Origin: Litoribacillus peritrichatus
GTDB taxonomy: Bacteria > Pseudomonadota > Gammaproteobacteria > Pseudomonadales > Litoribrevibacteraceae
Length of the DNA stretch: 64,000 nucleotides
Assembly: GCF_039537985.1 (NCBI RefSeq)
Contig: NZ_BAABBN010000015.1
Location: forward strand, 310,001 to 374,000
Direction of reading: 5' to 3'
Below, piece by piece: positions 7,119 through 16,241 of this stretch (positions within the stretch are counted from its first letter, which is position 1; each line of letters begins with the position of its first letter). The notes under the pieces are model-generated. The model was not told the DNA's origin. It saw only the letters and a list, made by a program, of their open reading frames with translations, and did no database searches. The position numbers and the translations under genes are program-made.

Positions 7119-9060
7119 AGGTTCTGAAGCGAGAAACCAGGGCGGTTAGCTCTTGCGATAAGTGGCTCAGAGTCGACGATGTGGTTTGCGATTGCACCGA
7201 GGCTTCATTGGCTTTGAGTGCTTCGTTATGCACGCTGGTGATGTTCAGGTTGATGTCTTCTGCCACGGAGTGTTGCTCTTCTGCGGCGGCAGCAATTTGA
7301 GTTGCCATATCACGAATGGTGGTGACGGATTGTTGAATGGCTTCAAAAACAGCTTTGGTTTTTTCAGTGGTCTCCACCGTTTGCATGGAGTGCTCTAAAC
7401 TGCTGGAGAGCTTTTCAGATACGATGCCGGTTCTTTTGGTGAGTGAAGAGATGAGTGTGTCGATTTCTTCGGTGGATTCCGCTGTTTTCTGTGCCAGTGT
7501 CCGTACTTCGTCCGCAACGACGGCAAAACCCCGGCCTTGCTCTCCGGCGCGGGCGGCTTCAATGGCTGCGTTGAGCGCCAATAAGTTCGTTTGTTCGGCG
7601 ATGCCGCGAATGGTGTCGAGAATGGAGGTGATGTTACTGGACTCTTCTGCCAGTTCTTTCATGGCATCGTTCGAGTCAACAATGATGTTCTCCAATAAGT
7701 TCACCGATTCTGATGTTTCCTGAATGTATTGGCGGCCTTGCTGTACTTGTTGTTGGCTGTTGTCTGCTGCGTTGGCGGTTTCGCCGCAGTTCTGTGCGAC
7801 TTCGTTGGAGGTGGCAACCATTTCATTAAAGGCGGTGGAGACTTGCTCGATGGAGCAGGTTTGTTGGTCCGATATTTCCCGAACCTGCTCTGAGACCCGG
7901 TTGGCACTGTTGGCTTCGTCACCCACTTGAGAGGCGTTGTCTTTGATCTCATTAATGAGGCGATGAATGACATCCACGAATGAATTAAAGGCGTTGGCCA
8001 TAATTCCGGATTCGTCTTTGGCGCTGATGGATAAGCGCCGGGTTAAGTCGCCTTCGCCGCTGGCGATTTCCTGCAGCCCTTCGGTAATGGTTTTCATGGG
8101 TTGTGTGATTAAGCCGGACAACCAGTAGCCCAGTGCCGCGAATATCAACACCATAAGCAAACTCACCAGAACAATGGTGTTTTTCAATTGGTCTGCCGGG
8201 GCGAAGACTTCGTCTTTAGGCATTAAGCCGATGAATTTCCAGCCCATTTGTGAAAGGTAAATACTGGCGAACCAGGCTTCGTCGTTGAGTGTTATTTCCA
8301 CCATACCGGTTTCTGAGGCAAGGGTGGCATAACTTTCTCCCAACTCTGCCAGAGGTTTGAAGTTGTTTTCCTGATTGGACGGATCAGCCAAAATGACACC
8401 GGTGTCTTCAATCAACATCAAGTAGCCTGCTTCCCCAAATTTGACTTGTTGAACCATGTCGGTCAGTTGCCCTAAAGTTACATCTACGCCGACTACGCCC
8501 TTAACCCCGTCGCCTTCAAAGACGGCTAGGTAGTCCAGTAGCGGTGTGCCGGATGTCATGTCGGCATAGGCGGGTGCTCTGACTGCTTCTCCGGGTTTGT
8601 TGATGGCTGCGGTGTACCAGGGGCGTGTTCTTGGGTCGTAATTGGCGGCGTTTTTACCGGTTGGCCATTGAATGTAACCGCCGTCATCGGTGCCCAAATA
8701 CACATAAGCCAGATTCGGGTGAGCTTCGCCAAATTCTTTCATTAACTGAAAGGCGGCCGCTTCTTTTTCGCCGTTTTGAAGTGGGGTCATCTCATTGGGA
8801 GAGGCATTCATGTATTTGGTGACTGAGCTGTCCAGCGCCTGAATGTCGGTCGCTTTAGAGAAAAACAGGGCGTCCTCGGCCAGCCCGGTCAGGTATAAGG
8901 TGAAGGCATTGTCTATTTGGCGTATTTCGTCGGTGCTTTGTTCTTTGAACGTAGCAACAGCGCTTTCTTCGAGCTTTATGACGGTAATCACGGTGATGAT
9001 CAGTACCGGAATAATGACGCCCGCCATCAACGAGGTAATAAATTTACTGCGAATGTTCAC
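7117..9060 (-). CDS. Methyl-accepting chemotaxis protein with periplasmic Cache sensor
   Basis: A 647-residue chemoreceptor. Membrane segments lie near residues 8-28 and in the LVSLLMVLIFAALGYWLSGL region; between them is a periplasmic double-Cache-type sensor domain (for example YVYLGTDDGGYIQWP, DPRTRPWY and GVVGVDVTLGQL). A HAMP linker and a signalling domain follow, with the conserved tip EQTNLLALNAAIEAARAGEQ and GRGFAVVADEVR. DPRTRPWY is a typical Cache ligand-pocket motif for small molecules such as amino acids, amines or carboxylates, but the ligand cannot be read. It is monocistronic, with the terminator region just after its stop. Confidence 0.92.
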   Translation of the reverse strand: MNIRSKFITSLMAGVIIPVLIITVITVIKLEESAVATFKEQSTDEIRQIDNAFTLYLTGLAEDALFFSKATDIQALDSSVTKYMNASPNEMTPLQNGEKEAAAFQLMKEFGEAHPNLAYVYLGTDDGGYIQWPTGKNAANYDPRTRPWYTAAINKPGEAVRAPAYADMTSGTPLLDYLAVFEGDGVKGVVGVDVTLGQLTDMVQQVKFGEAGYLMLIEDTGVILADPSNQENNFKPLAELGESYATLASETGMVEITLNDEAWFASIYLSQMGWKFIGLMPKDEVFAPADQLKNTIVLVSLLMVLIFAALGYWLSGLITQPMKTITEGLQEIASGEGDLTRRLSISAKDESGIMANAFNSFVDVIHRLINEIKDNASQVGDEANSANRVSEQVREISDQQTCSIEQVSTAFNEMVATSNEVAQNCGETANAADNSQQQVQQGRQYIQETSESVNLLENIIVDSNDAMKELAEESSNITSILDTIRGIAEQTNLLALNAAIEAARAGEQGRGFAVVADEVRTLAQKTAESTEEIDTLISSLTKRTGIVSEKLSSSLEHSMQTVETTEKTKAVFEAIQQSVTTIRDMATQIAAAAEEQHSVAEDINLNITSVHNEALKANEASVQSQTTSSTLSHLSQELTALVSRFRT

Positions 9061-9230
9061 ACTTCGTCCTCATCTTCTTTTTATGCTTAACAGCTTATGT
9101 AAGATAGTTCATCGACTGTTTGAGCGATTACTTTATGAACAATAGCGGATATATGGGAACGTGGACGTGCGTTTGTGAATAGGCGGTAGTGAAGGGACGG
9201 TTATGACGGTTAGTGATTGGGCAAGAGGCG

Positions 9231-9266
9231 CTGGCTCCCCCTCAGTGTCTAAGGGGGAGGGGGCAG
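9231..9266 (-). terminator. GC-rich hairpin after the MarC-family gene
   Basis: CTCCCCCT (9235-9242) and AGGGGGAG (9252-9259) form an 8-bp stem just past the stop of the minus-strand gene at 9267, with further imperfect pairing outside. No T-run follows on the minus strand, so termination is probable but not certain. Confidence 0.45.
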
Positions 9267-9875
9267 CTACAGTTTGAAGTACACTTTGATGCCTTCAAGG
9301 ATACTGGCCACCGCCACCGAGGTCAGGATAAGTCCCATTACCCGGCTGATGATGCTTGCCCCGCTGAAGCCGATGAGGCGATATAATTTACTGGCCAACA
9401 GCATGAATATCATGGCAATCAGCAACACCAATAACATCATGGACGTTGTCATCGCCTGCTCTGTTAACGTGTAATCCCCGTTTTTTGTCAGCAGCACTGC
9501 GGCCAGCATGGCACCAGGACTGGCCAGAGACGGTATGGCTAAGGGGAAGACGGCCGTTTCATCGCTGTTCACTAACTTCACTTCTTCATCCGGTTTACTT
9601 TCACCGAAAATCATTGAGAGTGCGAACAAGAATAAGACAATACCGCCAGCGATCTGGAAGGCGGCCAAAGGAATTTCAATGGCATTGAGGATCAATTCTC
9701 CGGCAACCACAAAGAACAATAAAATCAGCGCGGCAATGAGCGTCGCCTTGAGGGCGATTTTTACTTTTACGGCTTCCTGATAATGGCGGGTGACGGCAAT
9801 AAACACAGGAATGGTGCCAATGGGGTCAATGACAGCAAAAAAGAAGATAAAGTCGGCGACCAGGTTATTTGTCAT
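9267..9875 (-). CDS. MarC-family inner-membrane protein
   Basis: A 202-residue protein with six predicted membrane helices and the MarC/UPF0056 pattern: FFFAVIDPIGTIPVF near the N-terminus, GGIVLFLFALSMIFG, and PLAIPSLASPGAMLAAVLL in the middle. It covers the normal length of the family. Despite the name, MarC proteins have no proven role in antibiotic resistance, and their substrate is unknown. It appears monocistronic, separated by 61 bp from the upstream solute-binding protein gene on the same strand. Confidence 0.88.
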   Translation of the reverse strand: MTNNLVADFIFFFAVIDPIGTIPVFIAVTRHYQEAVKVKIALKATLIAALILLFFVVAGELILNAIEIPLAAFQIAGGIVLFLFALSMIFGESKPDEEVKLVNSDETAVFPLAIPSLASPGAMLAAVLLTKNGDYTLTEQAMTTSMMLLVLLIAMIFMLLASKLYRLIGFSGASIISRVMGLILTSVAVASILEGIKVYFKL

Positions 9876-9936
9876 ATGAATCTCTGCCAGAAAATTTCCG
9901 CTAAGGTATGTGTTTTTTAAGAGGGTATCAACCGTA

Positions 9937-10716
9937 TCAGTTCAGGTTTTTGTTTTCCTGCGAAGGGGCGTAAATGGTTTGGTGGTATTTGATTAATATT
10001 TTGTTGTAAGTGTCGCTGTTTTTTACGCGTTTCATGGATTGTTTAAACTGTTTAATGACCTCCCTGTCTGAGTCGACGTTCATGGCCAGCCATAAGTCTT
10101 TGGTTAAGTTTTGAAACACATAAGCCAGTTCAAAGTCGGTGTCCGGGTAACCCATTTCTCGGGCCTCGTGATAGAAGTTCAGTTCTGCGGAGCCAACCAA
10201 GTCAATTCTTCCCAGTTTCAATAGTTTGATGTTCTGGCGCGTTGTTGGCACTTCGTGGGTTTTGATGCCGTGGACTTTCAGATACTCCCAGATGGCAGAC
10301 CCCTGAATGTCGCTGATTTGAAAATTCTTCAGGTCGTTCAGGTTTTTGATGTGAACATCTTTTCGCTTGGCCAGCCTGAATAAAGCGGCGGTAATAGGCG
10401 CCAGAGTCCCGATCCAGACAAAGTCTTCTTCTCTCTCTTTGGTACGAATAATTGAAAAAATCAGGGTGTTGGGTTTTGATTTGGCCATGGCCATAGCACG
10501 CTTGAAAGGGTACGTTTTGATGGAGGCAGATTTGTTGGGTATGTGCTTCAGAATTTCTAGCACGATCTCTGCTGAAATACCTTTAAGTTTATCGTTATCT
10601 CGATAATTGTACGGCGCAAGGTTTTCTGTAACTAGCTGAATATCCTGTGCTTTTGAAGGAAAAGAGAGTACTGAAAGAATAACGGAAATGGTCAACGCAG
10701 AATAATAAATCTTCAT
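9937..10716 (-). CDS. Periplasmic solute-binding protein, family 3-like
   Basis: A 259-residue exported protein with a signal peptide (about residues 1-23, cleaving after SKA) and the fold signature of ABC-type amino-acid-binding proteins (SBP_bac_3): NLAPYNYRDNDKLKGISAEIVLEIL near the start and SDIQGSAIWEYLK, RIDLVGSAELN later. No permease or ATPase is adjacent, so it may be a stand-alone binding protein or feed a sensor. In many marine gammaproteobacteria such solitary copies occur in numbers. The ligand is not predictable here. Confidence 0.75.
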   Translation of the reverse strand: MKIYYSALTISVILSVLSFPSKAQDIQLVTENLAPYNYRDNDKLKGISAEIVLEILKHIPNKSASIKTYPFKRAMAMAKSKPNTLIFSIIRTKEREEDFVWIGTLAPITAALFRLAKRKDVHIKNLNDLKNFQISDIQGSAIWEYLKVHGIKTHEVPTTRQNIKLLKLGRIDLVGSAELNFYHEAREMGYPDTDFELAYVFQNLTKDLWLAMNVDSDREVIKQFKQSMKRVKNSDTYNKILIKYHQTIYAPSQENKNLN

Positions 10717-10957
10717 GAAACCTTACTCAGCCCAAACGAGTTTATTTAACTTTAGATGGTATTGATCTTTTTCGCATTTTCACCCGAATAAGGGCGGGTT
10801 CTGTGGTTGTGCTGGCATTTTGATCCACCCGATCTCAGGGCGCGGTGACACAGCCCAAAAAGCCAGACGATGTTTGGGGTACTTTATAATAAAAATTATC
10901 TAAGTGGTTGAATTTTATTAATGATAATTCATGAATTTAAATGAAAAATTAAATGCA

Positions 10958-10976
10958 AATGAGATTGACTATCATT
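10958..10976. promoter_or_regulatory. Fur box upstream of the DUF4856/imelysin/receptor cluster
   Basis: AATGAGATTGACTATCATT matches 15 of 19 positions of the palindromic Fur consensus AATGATAATTATTATCATT. It overlaps the -35 of a good promoter. A half-site TGATAAT lies about 35 bp upstream (10922-10928). Iron-dependent repression of the downstream cluster is a strong inference. Confidence 0.7.
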
Positions 10977-10993
10977 ATTTATCTCAATAAGAT
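10965..10993 (+). promoter_or_regulatory. Sigma-70 type promoter of the iron cluster
   Basis: TTGACT (10965-10970), a 17-bp spacer, and TAAGAT (10988-10993). The -35 is inside the Fur-like box, so Fur binding would block it. The lipoprotein start is 65 bp downstream. Confidence 0.65.
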
Positions 10994-11057
10994 GCACGCC
11001 TTTACAGTTCTTTACAACTGTTACATTAAGTCTTTCAATCTGTATTTGAGGTGTAGT

Positions 11058-12506
11058 ATGAAGTCTTCGGCATTGGTAAGTTCATTGGTTCTGGGCAGTT
11101 TATTAACGGGCTGTGGTGGCGGAGGAAGCGGCAGTAGCGGTGGTAATGACGCTGTCGTATCCGGAGGTAGCGCAGGCTCTGTTACCTTGCCAACGACTTA
11201 CACCTTTGATAGCCATTTTGTCGACAATGAAAGCAGTGTGTCTTACTCAGGCCAGACATTTCGTCAGGTATTGATTGATGATTTGAAGACTTACATCGGC
11301 GACGGAACGAAAGACACTTCAAGTGCCGCAACCATTACGACAGAGTTGATGGCTTTGTACGATTTCAATGATGCTACCTCCGCCGCAAATAACATTTTGT
11401 TCAGCTTGAATGGCGAAGTGCTAGATCAGCAGATTTATGATGACATCTCTTCTGGCAAGAACCTGAAAGGAAAAATGGCGGGCAACGATAATGCATTGCC
11501 ATTGGGCCGTTTCATCGGTGGTGGTGCTGCGGTGTCGCCGGAAGATTATCTGTTGAATGTTTTATTTGATGAGTACGCTGACCTTGCATCTTCTGTGGCT
11601 GCGCCTACGGTAGAAGTGAATGGTGCGAACGAAAACATTGATGTGGACTATGTGTCCGCTAATGGCATCGACTACAAGCAAATGGTTCAGAAATTCTTAT
11701 TGGGCGCGGTGGCATACTCGCAAGGTACGGACGACTACTTACAGACCGATTTTGCTGCAGGTTTGGCTCAAAGTGGTGATAAAACTTATTCCACCGCCGA
11801 GCATAAATGGGATGAAGCATTTGGCTATTTTGGGGCTGCCCGTAACTACAACGAATTCAGCGATGACGAAATTGCAGGCAAAGGTGGCCGAGCTGACTTC
11901 GCTTCCGGTTATAACGATGCCAATGGTTCTGGCACCATTGACCTGATGAGCGAAGTGAATTTAGCGAACTCAACCAACTGTGCGAAACGCGATCGCGCCG
12001 ATTTGGGAACGGATTATACGGCAGATGCATTTAATGCGTTCCTGACGGGTCGTGCCATCATTGCAGAAGCCACAGTAAATGGTGAGTTGACGGCAGCGCG
12101 CCAAACTCAGTTGGAAACAGCCATTGAGACGGCGTCTCTGACGTGGGAAAAATGCGTTGCTGCCACTGTGGTTCACTACATCAACGATGTAAAAGCAGAC
12201 ATCGATGGCTTTAAGAACAGCACAACGGGTTATGCTTCTTTGAGCCAGTTTAAGGACTACGCCAAGCACTGGAGTGAAATGCGTGGTTTCGCATTGGGCT
12301 TTCAGTTCAACTCAAGCTCTCCTTTCCTTGAAAATGCCGCAAGTGAAGCGCAACTTGAAACCTTGCTGACAAAATTGCGTTCTTCGCCGGTATTGGTTGA
12401 AGCAGGCACCGTTGCTCTTGAGGCGTATCAAACAGAGCTGGATGAAGCCCTGGCTATCCTGAAAGACGTATACGAATTCTCGGACGCGCTAATCGCGGGT
12501 TGGTAA
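11058..12506 (+). CDS. DUF4856 lipoprotein of an iron-uptake cluster
   Basis: A 482-residue lipoprotein. ATG at 11058, after GAGGTGTAGT, gives a compact lipoprotein signal with lipobox LLTGC (Cys19) followed by a Gly/Ser linker; an in-frame ATG at 10953 would lie upstream of the promoter and is rejected. The mature part shows the DUF4856 pattern: VSYSGQTFRQVLIDDLKTYI near the start, then SPEDYLLNVLFDEYAD, and EHKWDEAFGYFGAARNY. DUF4856 proteins are commonly coded beside imelysin and TonB-dependent receptor genes, as here. A role in metal capture at the cell surface or in the periplasm is inferred, not shown. Confidence 0.8.
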   Translation: MKSSALVSSLVLGSLLTGCGGGGSGSSGGNDAVVSGGSAGSVTLPTTYTFDSHFVDNESSVSYSGQTFRQVLIDDLKTYIGDGTKDTSSAATITTELMALYDFNDATSAANNILFSLNGEVLDQQIYDDISSGKNLKGKMAGNDNALPLGRFIGGGAAVSPEDYLLNVLFDEYADLASSVAAPTVEVNGANENIDVDYVSANGIDYKQMVQKFLLGAVAYSQGTDDYLQTDFAAGLAQSGDKTYSTAEHKWDEAFGYFGAARNYNEFSDDEIAGKGGRADFASGYNDANGSGTIDLMSEVNLANSTNCAKRDRADLGTDYTADAFNAFLTGRAIIAEATVNGELTAARQTQLETAIETASLTWEKCVAATVVHYINDVKADIDGFKNSTTGYASLSQFKDYAKHWSEMRGFALGFQFNSSSPFLENAASEAQLETLLTKLRSSPVLVEAGTVALEAYQTELDEALAILKDVYEFSDALIAGW

Positions 12507-12520
12507 TCACCTTCCTGTTT

Positions 12521-12553
12521 AAGGAGTACGATTTTCATCGTGCTCCTTTTTAT
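12521..12553 (+). terminator. Terminator-like hairpin between the DUF4856 and imelysin genes
   Basis: AAGGAGTACGAT (12521-12532) pairs with ATCGTGCTCCTT (12537-12548) with one G-T pair and a 4-nt loop, followed by TTTATT. Its position inside an apparent operon suggests partial termination that lowers expression of the genes beyond it. Confidence 0.65.
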
Positions 12554-12603
12554 TATCTGAACATCCCCAATTTTGATTCTCTTTGATAACAACGGAGTCT
12601 GCG

Positions 12604-13899
12604 TTGAATACTTTAATCACGCGATCTGCCTTGGGCCTTTTGTTGGCTACAGGGCTAATGGGTTGTGCCAACGATGACAGTGGTGAACCCTCAGCGGCGG
12701 CAGCGACCACTGCCAGTTCGGAATATCGAGCAACATTAACGGTGGTTGCGGATGAGGTCGTCATTCCGGCATACGCAAATTTAATAAACAGCACTGGTGA
12801 GCTATTAACGTCTGTACAGAATTATTGTGCGGCGATCGGTGGTGTGAATGAAGCGGCCAATCTTGCTCAGGCTCAGGCCAGCTGGCGTTCGGCGCTGAAT
12901 GATATTCAAACTGGTTTGGCGTTTCAGCTTGGCCCAATCAATGAAAATGATCAGGCGTTGGCGAAGCGGCTGAACAGCCCGGAACTGGCAAACCGTTGTG
13001 TGGTGGATCGCAGCGTGGTTTCTTTTGACGATGGCTTAGTCACCGTGGATGCGGTCAGAGATGCGGGTCGTGGTGCGGATGCGCTGGAGTATCTGCTCTT
13101 TAACTCAACACTGACGCATACCTGCCCGGCCTCGGTTGTTGAAACTCAAAACTGGAATGCACTCAGTGATGACGAACGATTAACTCAACGTTGTGCTTAC
13201 GCGGAAGCCTTGGCTACAGATCTCAACAGTACTGCTCAATCTTTGCATAATGCCTGGATCAGCGGTGGTGATGATTATCGAAGTAACTTTATCAACGCAG
13301 GAACCGCCGGTTCGGATATTGCCAGTCAGGATGATGCGCTGACCGCTGCCTTTGAAGCGCTGTTTTATCTGGATACCGAAGTTAAAGACACTAAGTTGGG
13401 AGTGCCGTTTGGGCTTCATCAGAACTGTTTTACCACTACTTGTGAAGATGAGCTGCAATTTACCCTGAGTGAAAGTGGTGCTCGCAATTTATTGTCCAAC
13501 CTTCAGGGGTTCAAAGCTTTGTTGGTGGGAGGCTTTTCGGATCAGGCGGCAGAGTCGGGCGAGTCATTGGGCGCGGTGAATGGCTTTGATGACATTTTAA
13601 GAGTTCGGGGATTTGCGTCCACGGTTGATGATTTGTTGGCCAAAACCGATGCAGGCATTGTCAGCCTTGAGGCGTTTGTGGCCAATGACCAGACGTTGGT
13701 GGATGAAGTTCAAAACATCGCCAATGCGACCCAAGCTCAAATTTGTCAGAACGCATCGGATGATCCCAGCACTGCTACTTCTCACGAAGCCTGCCAAATT
13801 CACGGTCAGATTCGTCAAATTACAGACATTTTGAAAGGCACCTTTGCCGACGTCATCAATATCAGGCTGCCTGAACGGGCAGAATCTGATAACGACTAA
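12604..13899 (+). CDS. Imelysin-like (M75 family) lipoprotein
   Basis: The preferred start is TTG at 12604, six bases after the Shine-Dalgarno-like ACGGAG, giving 431 residues with a lipoprotein signal ending LMGC (Cys21). The mature protein shows imelysin features: VVADEVVIPAYANL, LAQAQASWRSALNDIQ, and GADALEYLLF, corresponding to the family's GxHxxE region; here the His is replaced by Asp, as in non-canonical imelysin-like proteins. Cys residues in the mature chain may form disulfides. Imelysin-like proteins are iron-regulated envelope proteins thought to bind metal or heme rather than to cut protein. The gene overlaps the receptor start by one base (TAATG), so the two are coupled. Confidence 0.82.
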   Translation: MNTLITRSALGLLLATGLMGCANDDSGEPSAAAATTASSEYRATLTVVADEVVIPAYANLINSTGELLTSVQNYCAAIGGVNEAANLAQAQASWRSALNDIQTGLAFQLGPINENDQALAKRLNSPELANRCVVDRSVVSFDDGLVTVDAVRDAGRGADALEYLLFNSTLTHTCPASVVETQNWNALSDDERLTQRCAYAEALATDLNSTAQSLHNAWISGGDDYRSNFINAGTAGSDIASQDDALTAAFEALFYLDTEVKDTKLGVPFGLHQNCFTTTCEDELQFTLSESGARNLLSNLQGFKALLVGGFSDQAAESGESLGAVNGFDDILRVRGFASTVDDLLAKTDAGIVSLEAFVANDQTLVDEVQNIANATQAQICQNASDDPSTATSHEACQIHGQIRQITDILKGTFADVINIRLPERAESDND

Positions 13900-16178
13900 T
13901 GATTATGAAAAGCCAGGGGTTGCTTGTGAAATATCCGAATCCATTAATGAGCAGTTTGTTGGTGTTACTGCCAGCAATATCAAACGCACAAACCGTTGAA
14001 ACGGAATCCAACGAAGACCACATTCATGTGGTGGAAATGAATGAGGTGCTGATCACCGGAGGCAAAGACGACATCAAGACTTTGCCGGGGTCGGCGCATA
14101 TCCTGGATCAGCAGGAATTAGAAAAATTCAACTACAGCGACATTCATCAGGTGCTTTCCAGCACACCTGGCGTTTACGTTCGTAATGAAGATGGCTACGG
14201 TCTTCGTCCGAATATCGGAATGCGTGGAGCGCCGGCAGAGCGCAGCCAGAAAATCACGGTCATGGAAGACGGCATTCTTATCGCTCCGGCACCGTACTCC
14301 GCACCTTCGGCGTATTACTTCCCTAATGTATCCCGCATGGAAAGTGTCGAGGTGTTTAAAGGCCCGGTGGCCATTAAATACGGCCCAAACACGGTGGGTG
14401 GTGCACTTAATATGGTGTCTACCCAGATACCGGAAGAGCAGGGCGGGCGGGTCAGCGCCTCTTATGGTTCGGACAATTATCGAAAGTTGCACGCCTACGC
14501 AGGCGATAGCCAGGAAAACTACGGCTTTTTGGTGGAAGGTTTAACACTGGCGGCGGATGGTTTTAAAGAGCTTGATAACCACCAGGACACCGGTTTTGAG
14601 CGCAACGATCTCAAGATGAAATTTCGGATCAACTCCGATCCGTCAGCCGCTGTGTATCATCGTCTGGATTTAACCTTGGGTTACAGTAATGAACATTCCA
14701 ATGAAACTTACCTGGGGTTGACTGACCAAGATTTTGATCAAGATCCGTATCGTCGTTATTCCGGCAGTCAGTTGGATAATATGGATTGGGATCACAAGCA
14801 GATGAACTTATCGCACGTGATGAGTTTTGATAACGGGTTGGATCTGACCACGCGGGTCTATCGGAATGACTTTACGCGGGCCTGGGAAAAGCTGGAAGAT
14901 TTTCGTAAAAATACTTCAGACCCGAATGACCCCTGGCTGAATGCTCCTGTGTCGATTACCGATGTGTTGACCAACCCAACGGGCGATATTGAACAGCTGT
15001 ATTATCAGATACTGACGGGCGAAGTGGATGCTACCCAAGAGAACCAGCGTCTGGATGTCAGCACCAACAAACGCGATTATATTTCGCAAGGCATCGACTT
15101 CAGTGCGTCTTTTGATTGGATCACGGGCGACGTTGATCACGCCATCGAAGCCGGTTTACGTTTGCATAACGATTATGTCGAGCGGGATCATTCGGTGAAA
15201 GCCTATAACATGATTGATGGTGAGATGGTGTTTGACGGTATTAACCGTCCTGATCGTCTGGTGAACAAAGGTGAATCCACGGCGTTTGCTGCGTTCGTGA
15301 AAGATGAATTGACTTATCAGGACTGGACGATTACCGCAGGATTGCGGGGTGAAATGATCGACTATGAGTTTACGGATAAATTGGACGACAACGAAAGTAA
15401 CGATTCTTCCGATAAAATTCTGATTCCTGGCTTGGGGGCATTTTATCAACTTACCGATTCACTTGGTTTCTTGGTGGGCGTGAATAAAGGGTTTACGCCC
15501 AGCGGCCCTACCTCGGGCAGCGATGATTTGGACCCGGAAGAAAGCATCAACTGGGAATACGGGCTGCGCTTCAATATTGAAGATTACAGTCTGGAAGCCA
15601 TTGGTTTCTTCAGTGATTATTCAAACCTGACGGGGCGATGCAGAACCAGTGATACAGGCTGTGATGCAGGTGATGGCTTTAACGGTGGTGAAGCGGAAAT
15701 TTCCGGGTTGGAGTTTGTCAGCCGCTGGAATCCTCAGGCCAACATTGCAGGCGTAGCACTTCGAGTGCCTGTAAATGTCACTTATACCTATACCGAGGCC
15801 ATTTTTCAGAGTTCGTTTAATTCCAGCTTTTCTCAGTGGGGGGATGTTACCAAAGGGGATGAACTGCCATATACGCCTGAGCATCAGGTGCGTTTGGAAA
15901 GTGGTTTAACCGGTGATAATTGGGATTTCCTGGTCGCGTTAAAATACACCAGCGAAATGCGTGAAAAAGCCGGTCAGGGCAACACGGATGACAGTGAAGT
16001 CACCGACGCGTTAACGGTCATTGACCTGGCGGCTAATTATTATTTTCAGGAAAACTGGCACTTCCAGGCAACGGTTGAAAACTTAATGGATGAAGAGGCT
16101 TTAGTCGCTCGCAGACCATTAGGTGCAAGGCCGAATAAACCGAGAACGGTCATTGCTTCAGTTGCTTATAACTTTTAG
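13899..16178 (+). CDS. TonB-dependent outer-membrane receptor (FecA-like)
   Basis: A 759-residue receptor with a signal peptide ending near residue 30, a possible TonB box (VVEMNEVLITGG), a plug domain with VLSSTPGVYVRNEDGYGLRPNIGMRG and VEVFKGPVAIKYGPNTVGGALN, and a long beta-barrel ending in an aromatic residue (VIASVAYNF), as required for barrel insertion. The plug resembles that of receptors for iron chelates such as ferric dicitrate, so a ferric chelate is the likely cargo, but the ligand cannot be stated. It follows the imelysin gene with one-base overlap, and the Fur-like box upstream suggests induction in low iron. Energy would come from TonB/ExbBD, coded at 1.7-4.0 kb. Confidence 0.9.
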   Translation: MIMKSQGLLVKYPNPLMSSLLVLLPAISNAQTVETESNEDHIHVVEMNEVLITGGKDDIKTLPGSAHILDQQELEKFNYSDIHQVLSSTPGVYVRNEDGYGLRPNIGMRGAPAERSQKITVMEDGILIAPAPYSAPSAYYFPNVSRMESVEVFKGPVAIKYGPNTVGGALNMVSTQIPEEQGGRVSASYGSDNYRKLHAYAGDSQENYGFLVEGLTLAADGFKELDNHQDTGFERNDLKMKFRINSDPSAAVYHRLDLTLGYSNEHSNETYLGLTDQDFDQDPYRRYSGSQLDNMDWDHKQMNLSHVMSFDNGLDLTTRVYRNDFTRAWEKLEDFRKNTSDPNDPWLNAPVSITDVLTNPTGDIEQLYYQILTGEVDATQENQRLDVSTNKRDYISQGIDFSASFDWITGDVDHAIEAGLRLHNDYVERDHSVKAYNMIDGEMVFDGINRPDRLVNKGESTAFAAFVKDELTYQDWTITAGLRGEMIDYEFTDKLDDNESNDSSDKILIPGLGAFYQLTDSLGFLVGVNKGFTPSGPTSGSDDLDPEESINWEYGLRFNIEDYSLEAIGFFSDYSNLTGRCRTSDTGCDAGDGFNGGEAEISGLEFVSRWNPQANIAGVALRVPVNVTYTYTEAIFQSSFNSSFSQWGDVTKGDELPYTPEHQVRLESGLTGDNWDFLVALKYTSEMREKAGQGNTDDSEVTDALTVIDLAANYYFQENWHFQATVENLMDEEALVARRPLGARPNKPRTVIASVAYNF

Positions 16179-16188
16179 GCGTGTTCTT

Positions 16189-16220
16189 GAACAGAGGTTG
16201 CACGAAAGCAATCTCTGTTC
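16189..16220 (+). terminator. Hairpin between receptor and sterol-desaturase genes
   Basis: GAACAGAGGTTGC (16189-16201) pairs with GCAATCTCTGTTC (16208-16220) with one G-T pair and a 6-nt loop. There is no T-run, so it may protect or attenuate the transcript rather than end it. Confidence 0.45.
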
Positions 16221-16241
16221 ATGCAGAACATAGGATAGCAG

